Numbered from the stretch's first letter, positions 8,854-17,664 are shown. The stretch: DNA of 43,162 nt from Lachnospiraceae bacterium (GCA_016282745.1 JAEELL010000062.1:1-43162); one strand, 5' to 3'. A program made the numbers and translations. The notes: a model not told the origin generated them from the letters alone.

Positions 8854-10170
8854 ATGAGAATTGTTAAATTAGATGAATCATCAAAGCAGAATATATTAGA
8901 CGACCTTCTCAAGAGAAGCCCAAATAACTACACTCAGTACGAAGAAACAGTTGCTGAGATTCTTGATAACGTAAAGAAGAACGGAAATAAAGCAGTTTTT
9001 GAATATACTGCAAAGTTTGATAAGGCAGATATTAATGAGAATAATATCAAAGTTACAGATGATGAAATAAAGGAAGCATATGACTTGTTAGGTGATGATG
9101 AATTACTTAATGTTATTCGCAATTCCAAAGAAAACATCAAAGAATATCACGAAAAGCAGAAACAGTACAGCTGGTTTGACTCAAAGCCTGACGGAAGTAT
9201 TTTAGGACAGAAAGTTACTCCGATTGGAAGAGTTGGAGTATATGTACCCGGCGGAAAAGCTGCATTATCATCATCAGTTCTTATGAATATTATTCCTGCA
9301 AAAGTTGCCGGAGTTGAAGAACTTATCATGCTTACACCTCCCGGACCTAACGGAAAAATCAATCCTGCAATTCTTGTTGCAGCAAATGAAGCAGGAGTAA
9401 ATGAGATATACAAAGTCGGTGGAGCTCAGGCTATTGCTGCAATGGCTTACGGAACAGAATCAATTAAGAAAGTTGACAAAATTGTTGGCCCTGGAAATAT
9501 TTTTGTGGCTTTGGCTAAAAAAGCAGTATTTGGTTATGTTGGAATAGATTCAATTGCAGGACCAAGCGAAATTCTTGTAATTGCTGATGAGACATCTAAT
9601 CCAAGATTTATTGCTGCAGATTTACTTTCACAGGCAGAACACGATGAACTTGCATCAGCGATTTTAATTACTACAAGTGAGAAGATTGCAGAAGAAGTTT
9701 CAAAATATGTTGATTTCTTTGTTTCAAAACTGACACGTAAGGAAATTGCACAAAAATCCCTTGATAATTACGGTTATATTCTAGTAACAGACTCAATGGA
9801 TGATGCCATTGATGCAGCAAACGAAATTGCATCTGAACACTTGGAAATTGTTACTGCAAACCCGTTTGAAGTTATGACAAAAATCAAAAATGCCGGAGCT
9901 ATTTTCCTTGGCGAATACAGTTCAGAGCCACTTGGCGATTATTTTGCAGGACCGGATCACGTTCTTCCTACTAACGGAACAGCAAAATTCTTCTCGCCAT
10001 TAAGCGTAGATGATTTCATCAAGAAATCCAGCATAATATCATATTCAAGAGAAGCGCTAGAACCTGTTAACAAACAGATTATGAAGTTTGCAAAAGCAGA
10101 AGGACTCACAGCTCACGCCAACTCAATCCGTGTAAGATTTGATGAGGATGATGATAAAGATATTAATTAA
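8854..10170 (+). CDS. hisD: Histidinol dehydrogenase
   Basis: 438 residues, normal length. HisD oxidises L-histidinol to histidine with two NAD+ in a Zn-dependent reaction, the last two steps of the pathway. Signature blocks: GRVGVYVPGGKAALSSSVLMN, GGAQAIAAMAYGTESI, the IVGPGN segment, IAGPSEILVIAD, LLSQAEHDELA with Zn-ligand Gln/His, and the base-containing ASEHLEIVT. It starts at 8854 after AAGAGG. The 106-base spacer from hisG holds no clear terminator. A terminator-like hairpin follows at 10230-10263. Confidence 0.97.
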   Translation: MRIVKLDESSKQNILDDLLKRSPNNYTQYEETVAEILDNVKKNGNKAVFEYTAKFDKADINENNIKVTDDEIKEAYDLLGDDELLNVIRNSKENIKEYHEKQKQYSWFDSKPDGSILGQKVTPIGRVGVYVPGGKAALSSSVLMNIIPAKVAGVEELIMLTPPGPNGKINPAILVAANEAGVNEIYKVGGAQAIAAMAYGTESIKKVDKIVGPGNIFVALAKKAVFGYVGIDSIAGPSEILVIADETSNPRFIAADLLSQAEHDELASAILITTSEKIAEEVSKYVDFFVSKLTRKEIAQKSLDNYGYILVTDSMDDAIDAANEIASEHLEIVTANPFEVMTKIKNAGAIFLGEYSSEPLGDYFAGPDHVLPTNGTAKFFSPLSVDDFIKKSSIISYSREALEPVNKQIMKFAKAEGLTAHANSIRVRFDEDDDKDIN

Positions 10171-10229
10171 TATCATATACAATTAAAGAGAGAATATTGT
10201 ATTATAATATACAGAAACAGATTAATATA

Positions 10230-10264
10230 AAAGAAATGCTCAAAAGATAAAGAGCATTTCTTTT
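10230..10264 (+). terminator. Terminator-like hairpin between hisD and hisB
   Basis: The 12-base arms AAAGAAATGCTC (10230-10241) and GAGCATTTCTTT (10252-10263) pair perfectly around a 10-base loop, and TTTT overlaps the right arm, followed by more T-rich sequence. It sits inside the his gene series, 47 bases before hisB. Confidence 0.7.
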
Positions 10265-10310
10265 AGTTAATATTTTTATTAATATGTAATAATAATGAAA
10301 GGACTTTTAT

Positions 10311-10898
10311 ATGGCTAGAATCGGTAAATATACAAGAAAAACTAACGAGACTGATATATCAATAACCATCAATCTTGACGGTAGTGGAAAAGCTGATATA
10401 AACACAGGAATAGGTTTTTTTGATCATATGCTTACTAATTTTGCAAGACATGGACTCTTTGATCTAGATGTAAAGGTTGAAGGTGATTTATACGTTGATT
10501 GTCACCATACCATAGAAGATACAGGTATTGCACTTGGAACAGCACTCAAGGAGGCACTTGGCGACAAAAAATCTATAAAGAGATACGGCTTTGCAATTTT
10601 GCCTATGGATGAATCATTAATTCAGTGTGCACTTGACTTGTCAGGCAGACCATATCTGGTATTTAATGTTGACTTTACAACTGACAGAGTTGGATACATG
10701 GACACAGAGATGGTAAAGGAATTTTTCCATGCAGTCGCTTATGCATGTGGAATGAACCTTCACATCAAAATGCTTGAAAGCGGTAACAATCACCACATGA
10801 TTGAAGGTATTTTTAAAGCATTTGCAAAATCTCTTGATAATGCTACTGTTGTTGATCCAAGAATCACAGATGTATTATCTACGAAAGGAAGTTTATAA
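10311..10898 (+). CDS. hisB: Imidazoleglycerol-phosphate dehydratase
   Basis: 195 residues, a monofunctional HisB without the histidinol-phosphatase domain found in enterobacteria. It dehydrates imidazole glycerol phosphate to imidazole acetol phosphate using Mn ions. The two His-rich metal-binding half-repeats are visible: FFDHMLTNFARHG with CHHTIEDTGIALG, and later FFHAVAYACGMNLHI with GNNHHMIEGIFKAFAKSL. The ATG at 10311 follows GAAAGGA. Its stop overlaps the first base of the next gene at 10898 (TAATG-type junction), indicating tight coupling. Confidence 0.97.
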   Translation: MARIGKYTRKTNETDISITINLDGSGKADINTGIGFFDHMLTNFARHGLFDLDVKVEGDLYVDCHHTIEDTGIALGTALKEALGDKKSIKRYGFAILPMDESLIQCALDLSGRPYLVFNVDFTTDRVGYMDTEMVKEFFHAVAYACGMNLHIKMLESGNNHHMIEGIFKAFAKSLDNATVVDPRITDVLSTKGSL

Positions 10899-12169
10899 TG
10901 GGAGTTTTTAAATTAATTCCGGTAATGTTCTTGAAGAACGGAAAAGTTGTTGAGAAAAATGACCACGACAAATGCTCTGATATTTTACCAAAGGATTTGG
11001 CATATGAATATTCTAACAACGGCGCTGATGAGATTATGATTTTTGATGTGTCGGAAGATGAAGAAGGTCATGAAATGACAATCCGTTCAATGATAAACAT
11101 TACTGATTATGTTGATATAAAAATGCTTGTAGGCGGTAATATTGAGAAACTTGAGGATGTAAAGAAGTATCTCTACACCGGAGCTAAGAAAGCAATTCTC
11201 AATGGTTCTAAGACCAACAATATTGAGATGATAAAAGAAGCTGCCGACAGATTCGGCAGCGACAAAGTTGCTGTTTTAGTAGATAAAAATTTTGATTTTT
11301 CAAAGATTAATAACATCAAATATGACGGAGCTTCTCTTATTATTGCTGATGACTGTGCCGAAAAAATTATCGGCAACGGAATAAAAGTATTGGCATACAA
11401 TGGAACAAACAGTTTTGAAGACATTGTTATGTTTTCTCAAAATGATAAGATTTATGGTGTTGCCCATGATGAATTTAACACTAAGTTTGATTACATGGAT
11501 TTCAAGCATCAGTTAAAAGAACAGGGAATCAAAGTGTCCATACTTGAAGCAAAATTTAAATATTCAGATTTCAAATTGAATTCAGACGGAATGATTCCGG
11601 TTGTAGTTCAGGATTATAAAACAAATGATGTTTTAATGGTTGCATATATGAATGAGGAAGCTTATAACCTTACTATCAAAACCGGAAAGATGACATACTA
11701 CAGCAGAAGCAGAGATGAAATTTGGGTTAAGGGACTCACATCAGGACATTTTCAGTATGTAAAAGAGCTAAATGTCGACTGTGATTACGATACAATTCTT
11801 GCAAAAGTATGTCAGATAGGTGTGCCATGTCACACAGGTGCTGAGACATGTTTCTTTAATGAGATTGTAAAGACGGATTATGAAGAGAATAATCCTATCA
11901 AAGTTTTTGAGAGAGTATACGATACAATTCTTGACAGAAAAGCCAATCCGAGAGAGGGCTCATATACTAATTATCTGATGGATAAAGGTGTCGATAAGAT
12001 TCTTAAAAAAGTAGGGGAAGAGGCAACTGAGATAATAATTGCAGCCAAAAACCCTGATCCACAGGAAATCAAATATGAGATATCGGATTTCTTATATCAC
12101 ACCATGGTACTTATGGTAGAAAAAGGAGTGACCTGGAAAGATATAGCAAATGAATTATCGAGAAGATAG
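10898..12169 (+). CDS. hisIE: HisI-HisE fusion with a degenerate HisF-like N-terminal domain
   Basis: 423 residues in three parts. Residues 1-205 resemble HisF/HisA: FKLIPVMFLKNGKVV aligns with the HisF start, NGADEIMIFDV with beta 2, and MLVGGNIEKLEDV with beta 3; but the position of catalytic HisF Asp11 is Phe11, the second catalytic Asp is kept at D129, and the barrel's later half is shortened. Residues about 212-325 are HisI, phosphoribosyl-AMP cyclohydrolase, with YYSRSRDEIWVKGLTSGH and the metal/Zn segment DCDYD...GVPCH...CFF. Residues about 335-423 are HisE, phosphoribosyl-ATP pyrophosphatase (KVGEEATEIIIAAK). HisI and HisE activities are expected; the N-domain is probably non-catalytic, perhaps structural. 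It overlaps the hisB stop. Confidence 0.93.
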   Translation: MGVFKLIPVMFLKNGKVVEKNDHDKCSDILPKDLAYEYSNNGADEIMIFDVSEDEEGHEMTIRSMINITDYVDIKMLVGGNIEKLEDVKKYLYTGAKKAILNGSKTNNIEMIKEAADRFGSDKVAVLVDKNFDFSKINNIKYDGASLIIADDCAEKIIGNGIKVLAYNGTNSFEDIVMFSQNDKIYGVAHDEFNTKFDYMDFKHQLKEQGIKVSILEAKFKYSDFKLNSDGMIPVVVQDYKTNDVLMVAYMNEEAYNLTIKTGKMTYYSRSRDEIWVKGLTSGHFQYVKELNVDCDYDTILAKVCQIGVPCHTGAETCFFNEIVKTDYEENNPIKVFERVYDTILDRKANPREGSYTNYLMDKGVDKILKKVGEEATEIIIAAKNPDPQEIKYEISDFLYHTMVLMVEKGVTWKDIANELSRR

Positions 12170-12259
12170 TTGATTTCGTTTGATTTTAATGTTAGTATTA
12201 ATTTTTGCTGTAAAATGAAACAGTAACATCAATACATTACGTAAGAAAAGAGGGGAAAA

Positions 12260-13369
12260 ATGATTAATTTTAAGAAAAAATCAATTTCAGTTTTTATGAT
12301 ACTTGCAATATTTGTAGTATCTGTTGCATTCACACCAGCAGAAAATGTTTCTGCATATGAAGAGGAGTTTATAATTTCTAACATTACAGCTTCCTCTTTT
12401 GACGCTAATTGGGTTGGGATTATTAATAATTATGTAGAGGTAGGAACACAAACCATCACCGGTATGGATGTCACGCTTTACAAGTATGTTGATAATGATT
12501 TTGTAGTAGCTTTAAAAAATACATTTACTGCAACAGATTATAGAACTGATGGAAAATTCTATAATTTATCTTCTGATACTTTATATCAGGTAGAAGTAGT
12601 AGTATACGTATATGACAGTAATTTAAGTGATACAGTCCAATATACAGCAATGTCAGATGCTGTTTGGACTTTGAAATCATCTTCAAGCAATACAAATACA
12701 AATACAAATACTAACACAAATACTAACACTAATACTAACACTAATACTAACACTAATAACAATAATGTAACTAACAATAATAATAGTGTTATTACAGTAC
12801 CAACACCTTCAGTTGCAACTGTAAAAATGAGAGATACATATGTTAATGTATCAGCAAATGGTTCAGCAAAAGGTTTCGAATACAGAATATGCAATTCAAA
12901 AAATAAAGTAATTGATTCTTATGATACAGCATTGACATCTTGGATATTCTCTGGAATCAAATCAAATTCTGTATATTACGCACAGGTTCGTGCTTACAAT
13001 TATGATAGTAATTACAATAAAGTGTATTCAAATTGGTCAGCCAAAAAATATTTTATAGCTCAGCCAACTATCAATCCTAAAAAATCAAAGTATTCTAAAG
13101 ATGGAAAGACTCTTACATTTAAATGGGGAAAAGTAAAAGGTGCCAAGTCATATACTGTTTATGCAAGAAAAAGCGGAAAGAAATGGAGCAAAATTGGTAC
13201 AACTAAAAAGACTTCTTTAAAATTTACAAAGTTAAAGAAAGAACGCATTAATTTATTTAAGCAGAGATATGAACTTACTGTTGTTGCCAACGGTAAAGCT
13301 GGCGGAAAGAAAATCAAATCCGATAATTCCAGATACCTTTATACTTATACATTTTATTACACTAAATAA
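12260..13369 (+). CDS. Secreted fibronectin type III-like protein with Asn-Thr linker
   Basis: 369 residues. The signal peptide is residues 1 to about 33 (KKK, then hydrophobic FMILAIFVVSVAF, then cleavage near VSA). A first beta-rich domain (about 35-138) resembles fibronectin type III (NLSSDTLYQVEVVVYVYD). Eleven Asn-Thr pairs form a linker at residues 144-165, followed by Asn-rich sequence. Two further fibronectin-like units follow at about 180-268 (IKSNSVYYAQVRAYN) and 272-369, the latter Lys-rich (AKSYTVYARKSGKKWSKIGTTKK). There is no anchor motif, so it is probably released or held by charge to the wall. The ATG follows GAGGGGAAAA. Function unknown; binding or adhesion is a guess from the domains. 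Confidence 0.8.
   Translation: MINFKKKSISVFMILAIFVVSVAFTPAENVSAYEEEFIISNITASSFDANWVGIINNYVEVGTQTITGMDVTLYKYVDNDFVVALKNTFTATDYRTDGKFYNLSSDTLYQVEVVVYVYDSNLSDTVQYTAMSDAVWTLKSSSSNTNTNTNTNTNTNTNTNTNTNTNNNNVTNNNNSVITVPTPSVATVKMRDTYVNVSANGSAKGFEYRICNSKNKVIDSYDTALTSWIFSGIKSNSVYYAQVRAYNYDSNYNKVYSNWSAKKYFIAQPTINPKKSKYSKDGKTLTFKWGKVKGAKSYTVYARKSGKKWSKIGTTKKTSLKFTKLKKERINLFKQRYELTVVANGKAGGKKIKSDNSRYLYTYTFYYTK
12689..12754 (+). repeat. Tandem Asn-Thr coding repeat
   Basis: Eleven Asn-Thr codon pairs lie in frame. From about 12707 they form four near-identical 12-base units (AATACTAACACT; the first ends in ACA). All units are multiples of three, so slippage would change linker length without breaking the frame. 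Confidence 0.9.
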
Positions 13370-13417
13370 ATATCTGGATATGTATTAATTAGTATTAATT
13401 TGAATTAATATATAAAT

Positions 13418-13477
13418 AAAAAGGGCATTGCGCTACTAAATTTCAATATTTTTTAGTAGTGCAGTGCCCTTTTTTTA
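13418..13477. terminator. Strong bidirectional terminator between convergent genes
   Basis: Left arm about 13420-13440 (AAAGGGCATTGCGCTACTAAA) and right arm about 13452-13474 pair with two G-U/A-C type mismatches, with A-runs on the left and T-runs on the right. It can serve the secreted protein gene on the plus strand and the PHP gene on the minus strand. Confidence 0.88.
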
Positions 13478-13571
13478 TATTATTTAAAATATTCAATAAA
13501 CGCCTCTACGTTATTACCCCTACCTTCACTTTGCTTTGAGAAGGGGGACGTCTACTTCATAGTTATAGATA

Positions 13572-14234
13572 TCAAAGTAACTTATAATTTTTTTTGAATT
13601 TTATCATATCAATATAATCATCAATTGTGTTCAGTCTTTCATCCGTCCTGATTCCTCCACCAAGGACCTCATGATGATGGCCATCAGAGCCACTTGTCAT
13701 AGGAAGATTATAGTCTTTTGCATATTTGTAAGCTTCTATATTTTCCTGTTCCCTATTACCGTAATTTATTACTTCAACACCGTCAACCAGATTTGGAAAC
13801 AGCCTGATTTCCGGAATGTATGATCTGTCTCTGAAAGGATGAGCATGTATTACCATCCCTCCGTTTTCTGTAACCATCCTGTACTGGTTTGCAATAGTGC
13901 AATGCTCAATCTCAGGATGAGCAATCAGCCATTGCTTGTCAAGTCCATAAATTAGAAAGTCTGTTCCATTATAGGTCTGCTCAAATCCAAAAAATACCTG
14001 TAAACCAATCTTATCACCGGTTTCTTTTGCATTTTCATAGCCTTTGCAGAATAGTTCTATTCTGTCTTTCCAGGGAAGCGTCCTGTCAATACAGGTGTTT
14101 CCACCGAAGAAATGGTCTGTGATAATAATCCCTTCATAACCTGCACGCTTATATTGGAGTGCCTGCTCACTTCCTGTGACACTGGCACATTTACTAGCCT
14201 CTCTGGTATGTATATGAGTTTCGTATTTATACAT
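13572..14234 (-). CDS. PHP-domain metal-dependent phosphoesterase
   Basis: 220 residues from the ATG at 14234, which has GAGG at 14246-14249 upstream on the minus strand; a TTG further upstream is in frame but lies inside the ribosome site. The PHP fold is shown by HIHT near the N-terminus, TDHF, EQTY, HAHPFRD and the C-terminal GSDGHH, which are the His/Asp ligands for a trinuclear metal site. Family members include histidinol-phosphate phosphatases and nucleotide or sugar phosphatases. A role as histidinol phosphatase is tempting because of the nearby his genes, but the opposite strand and separate promoter do not support cotranscription. Substrate unknown. Confidence 0.82.
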   Translation of the reverse strand: MYKYETHIHTREASKCASVTGSEQALQYKRAGYEGIIITDHFFGGNTCIDRTLPWKDRIELFCKGYENAKETGDKIGLQVFFGFEQTYNGTDFLIYGLDKQWLIAHPEIEHCTIANQYRMVTENGGMVIHAHPFRDRSYIPEIRLFPNLVDGVEVINYGNREQENIEAYKYAKDYNLPMTSGSDGHHHEVLGGGIRTDERLNTIDDYIDMIKFKKNYKLL

Positions 14235-14319
14235 AGCTTTATACCTCAATCAAAGTTGTAAAATAAGCATTTTTATAGTATCATTAAGAGTGGTGATTAC
14301 TCAAATAATTCTTTTATAT

Positions 14320-14348
14320 TTTATAACATACATAGCATCAATGTGCAA
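14320..14348 (-). promoter_or_regulatory. Probable promoter of the PHP gene
   Basis: On the minus strand TTGCAC (14348-14343) and TATAAA (14325-14320) are spaced by exactly 17 bases, about 85 bases before the PHP start. It lies in the 200-base divergent region shared with the HAD gene. Confidence 0.5.
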
Positions 14349-14434
14349 TAAAAGCAACATTTGGTAACACAATTCTATTTTACCACAATAATGATATTAT
14401 TTAATAATTTTATAAAAAGAAAAAGAGGTCAATT

Positions 14435-15082
14435 ATGAATACCGGTTTATTTTTTGATTTGGACGGAACATTATGGGATTCTGCAGAAAATGTTGTCAAA
14501 TCTTGGAACGCAACATTCAAAGAATGCGGATATGATTTAACTCTGACAGTTGCAGATTTGCAGAGTGTAATGGGAAAATTAATGGAAGAAATAGCAGATA
14601 TTCTATTCGTTTCCATTCCGGAATCTGATAAATATAATGTACTAAAAAAGTGTGAAGAAAACGAAAATGCACTTTTAGAAAAAGAGGGTGGAATACTATT
14701 TGAAAATATTGAGGAAGTTATCAGCGAGCTTTCAAAGACTTACAAGCTATTTATTGTAAGTAACTGTCAGGCCGGATACATCGAAGCATTCTTAAAATAT
14801 TACAATTTTGAAAAATATTTTACCGACACTGAAAATCCCGGAGTTTCAGGTCAGCCGAAGGCTGAAAATATCATGCTTGTTGCAAAGCGAAATAATATAG
14901 ACAATATCATATATATCGGAGATACTAACGGAGATTATCTTGCAACAAAAAAAGCAGGTGGTACTTTTATTCATGCAGCTTATGGCTTTGGTGAGATTGA
15001 AGATGAAACTGCAAAAATAAACGATATTACCGAGTTACCTGCATTAATTAAAAAGATGGAAGGAGATTATCCTGTAGATTAG
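14435..15082 (+). CDS. HAD-superfamily phosphatase (phosphoglycolate phosphatase-like)
   Basis: 215 residues. HAD motif I is FFDLDGTLWDS with nucleophile and acid/base Asp at the N-terminus. A helical C1 cap follows (about 18-80). Motif II is LFIVSNCQAG, motif III is the Lys in QPKAEN, and motif IV is YIGDTNGDYLA. This places it in the Gph/PGMB-like subfamily I. It acts in the cytosol on an unknown small phosphate ester. The ATG at 14435 follows AAGAGG. It lies 40 bases before the radical SAM gene and could be cotranscribed with it. Confidence 0.85.
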   Translation: MNTGLFFDLDGTLWDSAENVVKSWNATFKECGYDLTLTVADLQSVMGKLMEEIADILFVSIPESDKYNVLKKCEENENALLEKEGGILFENIEEVISELSKTYKLFIVSNCQAGYIEAFLKYYNFEKYFTDTENPGVSGQPKAENIMLVAKRNNIDNIIYIGDTNGDYLATKKAGGTFIHAAYGFGEIEDETAKINDITELPALIKKMEGDYPVD

Positions 15083-15122
15083 TTTGACAGATACAGTGAT
15101 AATATAAAAAGATAGAATATAG

Positions 15123-16988
15123 ATGAGAAAATTAGCTTTAGATGATGATATTCTTTTGACAATAGAAAAACCGGCAAGATATATTGGCAATGAATACAAT
15201 ATGGTAAAAAAAGACCCAAAGGAGGTCGACATCAGATTCTGTATGGCGTTCCCGGATGTTTACGAGATTGGGATGTCACACCTTGGAATACAGATTCTCT
15301 ATAATATGTTCAATGAATGGGATGATGTCTACTGTGAGAGAGTATATTCACCATGGACAGACCTTGACGCAGTCATGAGAGAAAAGAATATCAGATTATT
15401 TTCTTTGGAAACTCAGGATCCTATCAAAGATTTTGATTTTCTTGGAATCACTCTTCAGTATGAGATGTGCTATACAAACGTATTGCAGATGCTTGATTTA
15501 TCCGGCATTCCTATGTTTGCAAAAGACAGAAGCGAAGATGATCCGATTGTAATCGGCGGAGGTCCATGTACATATAATCCTGAGCCTGTTGCAGATTTCT
15601 TTGATATGTTTTATATCGGCGAGGGTGAAACACAGTATAGAAGACTTCTTGATTTGTACAAAGAGAACAAGAAGAATGGTGGAAGCAGAAAAGATTTCCT
15701 TAAGCTTGCAGCTTCAATTCCATGCATATATGTGCCTTCTTTCTATGATATTGAATATAATGCCGATGGAACTGTTCAGTCAATCACACCAAATGAAGAA
15801 TGTGCACCGGCAAAAATCAAAAAAGATATTGTTCTTGATATGAGTTCATCTCCATATCCTAAGAAGCCGTTAGTTCCTTTTATTAAAATCACTCAAGACA
15901 GAGTAGTTCTTGAAATACAGCGCGGATGTATCAGAGGATGCAGATTCTGTCAGGCCGGAAGTGTATACAGACCTGTAAGAGAGAAGAATATAGAGACACT
16001 AAAAGAAACAGCAAGAGAGATGTTAAAGAACACAGGTTATGAGGAGATTTCACTCAGTTCTTTAAGTTCCAGTGATTATTCAAATCTTCCTGAATTGGTA
16101 AATTTCCTGATAGATGAGTTCAAAGAAAAGCACGTCAATATTTCTTTGCCATCACTTAGAATAGATGCATTCTCATTGGATGTAATGAGCAAAGTTCAGG
16201 ATATCAAGAAGTCCTCACTTACATTTGCACCGGAAGCAGGAAGCCAGAGAATGAGAGATGTTATCAATAAAGGGCTGACTGTGGAAAATATTCTCACAGG
16301 AAGTATGATGGCATTTAATGCAGGTTGGAACAAGGTCAAATTGTACTTCATGCTTGGGCTTCCTTTTGAAACAAAAGAAGATAATGAGGCGATTATGGAT
16401 TTGTGTGAGCTTATTGCCGAAGAATACTATACAATTCCAAAGCAGGAGAGAAATGGCAAAGTCAACATCACTGCCAGCACATCTTTCTTTATTCCAAAGC
16501 CTTTCACTCCATTCCAATGGGCACCAATGTGCACGAAAGATCAGTTTATTGAAAAGGCAACAATTGTAAAAAACAAGATGAATACACTTCTCAACAAAAA
16601 ATCAATCAAATACAATTGGCACGAAGCTGATTTATCAGAACTTGAAGGATTACTTGCAAGAGGAGACAGAAGATTATCATCAACAATTCTTGCTGCTTAT
16701 AATAACGGTTGTATTTATGATTCATGGTCTGAATGTTTCAAATATGACATGTGGCAGAAAGCCATCGAAGATACCAATGTAGATATGGATTTCTATATAA
16801 CAAGAGAGCGAGATACAGATGAATTGTTCCCTTGGGATGTAATAGATATAGGCGTAACAAAATCATTCCTTATCAGAGAGTGGAATAATGCAAAAGAAGG
16901 AAAGGTAACTCCAAACTGTAAATTACAATGTTCAGGTTGTGGAGCTGCCTCATTTGGAGGAGGAATTTGTTTTGAAAATAAGAATTAA
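15123..16988 (+). CDS. TIGR03960-family radical SAM protein with B12-binding-like N-domain
   Basis: 621 residues. The N-terminal part (about 1-200) resembles the cobalamin-binding/YgiQ-like region (FCMAFPDVYEIGMSHLGIQILY; GGGPCTYNPEPVADFFDMFYIGEGE). The radical SAM core carries C269, C273 and C276 (GCIRGCRFCQAGS) for the 4Fe-4S cluster, followed by SLSSLSSSDY and FAPEAGSQRMRDVINKG. The C-terminus has extra Cys residues (CKLQCSGCGAASFGGGIC) that may bind a second cluster. In many Firmicutes the family is followed by a DUF2344 protein, as here, and the two are fused in others. The substrate is unknown; association with RNase G suggests RNA or ribosome work, which is inference. Confidence 0.88.
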   Translation: MRKLALDDDILLTIEKPARYIGNEYNMVKKDPKEVDIRFCMAFPDVYEIGMSHLGIQILYNMFNEWDDVYCERVYSPWTDLDAVMREKNIRLFSLETQDPIKDFDFLGITLQYEMCYTNVLQMLDLSGIPMFAKDRSEDDPIVIGGGPCTYNPEPVADFFDMFYIGEGETQYRRLLDLYKENKKNGGSRKDFLKLAASIPCIYVPSFYDIEYNADGTVQSITPNEECAPAKIKKDIVLDMSSSPYPKKPLVPFIKITQDRVVLEIQRGCIRGCRFCQAGSVYRPVREKNIETLKETAREMLKNTGYEEISLSSLSSSDYSNLPELVNFLIDEFKEKHVNISLPSLRIDAFSLDVMSKVQDIKKSSLTFAPEAGSQRMRDVINKGLTVENILTGSMMAFNAGWNKVKLYFMLGLPFETKEDNEAIMDLCELIAEEYYTIPKQERNGKVNITASTSFFIPKPFTPFQWAPMCTKDQFIEKATIVKNKMNTLLNKKSIKYNWHEADLSELEGLLARGDRRLSSTILAAYNNGCIYDSWSECFKYDMWQKAIEDTNVDMDFYITRERDTDELFPWDVIDIGVTKSFLIREWNNAKEGKVTPNCKLQCSGCGAASFGGGICFENKN

Positions 16989-17664
16989 GTTTAAGAAGCA
17001 AGGTCAGATGAGATTTATCGGGCACCTTGATATTATGAGATTTTTTCAAAAAGCAATTCGTCGTGCCGGAATTAATATCAATTATTCTGAAGGATTTTCT
17101 CCACACCAGAAGATGTCTTTTGCATCACCTCTTGGAGTCGGGCTGATAAGCAGCGGAGAATATTTTGATATTGAAAGTGATACAGCCGTTTCATCAGAAG
17201 AATCTTTAAGATTATTAAACGGAGCAATGGTAGAAGGAATGGAAGTAATCAGTTTCAAGAAACTGCCGGACGATGCCAAGAACTGTATGGCCAGTATTGC
17301 TGCCGCTGATTATATACTTCATATCACAGGAGATTCAAATCCAATCACAAAAGAAATTACAGATACTTTTTTATCGAGAGATAATGTTGTAATTACCAAG
17401 AAAACAAAAAAGAGCGAGAAGGAAATAGACATACGTCCTTTTATTTATGAATTGTCTTCTAATGAAAATTCTGTATTTATGAAAGTAGCTTCGGGAAGCG
17501 TCAATAATATCAAACCGGAAATTGTAATTGACGCAATTTGCTCGCTCTATAATTTGGAGGCTCCAAAAGGAATCTATGAGCGTGTTGAAATGTATGCAAA
17601 TATCGGAACTGAAGATAATATCAATTTAGTTTCATTGGAAAGTTTAGGTGAAAATATTGAATAA
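16972..17664 (+). CDS. TIGR03936-family (DUF2344) partner of the radical SAM protein
   Basis: 230 residues from a TTG at 16972, giving MKIRIKF...GQMRFIGHLDIMRFFQKAIRRAG, the usual family start. The ribosome site GGAGGAGG at 16957-16964 lies inside the upstream gene. The reading could extend to a GTG at 16939, but that has no ribosome site. It overlaps the radical SAM gene by 17 bases, implying translational coupling. The segment YSEGFSPHQKMSFASPLGVGLISSGEYFD is the family hallmark. No catalytic residues are known for this domain; it is thought to cooperate with TIGR03960. Confidence 0.87.
   Translation: MKIRIKFKKQGQMRFIGHLDIMRFFQKAIRRAGININYSEGFSPHQKMSFASPLGVGLISSGEYFDIESDTAVSSEESLRLLNGAMVEGMEVISFKKLPDDAKNCMASIAAADYILHITGDSNPITKEITDTFLSRDNVVITKKTKKSEKEIDIRPFIYELSSNENSVFMKVASGSVNNIKPEIVIDAICSLYNLEAPKGIYERVEMYANIGTEDNINLVSLESLGENIE

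Noticed and set aside
12586-12894. Minus-strand open frame across the Asn-Thr repeat rich in Leu/Val
   Set aside because: It is the reverse reading of the low-complexity repeat, with no ribosome site or family match.
13572-14234. Naming the PHP protein hisK/hisJ because of nearby his genes
   Set aside because: PHP motifs are shared by many phosphatases, the gene is on the other strand with its own promoter, and no substrate-specific residue could be recognised.
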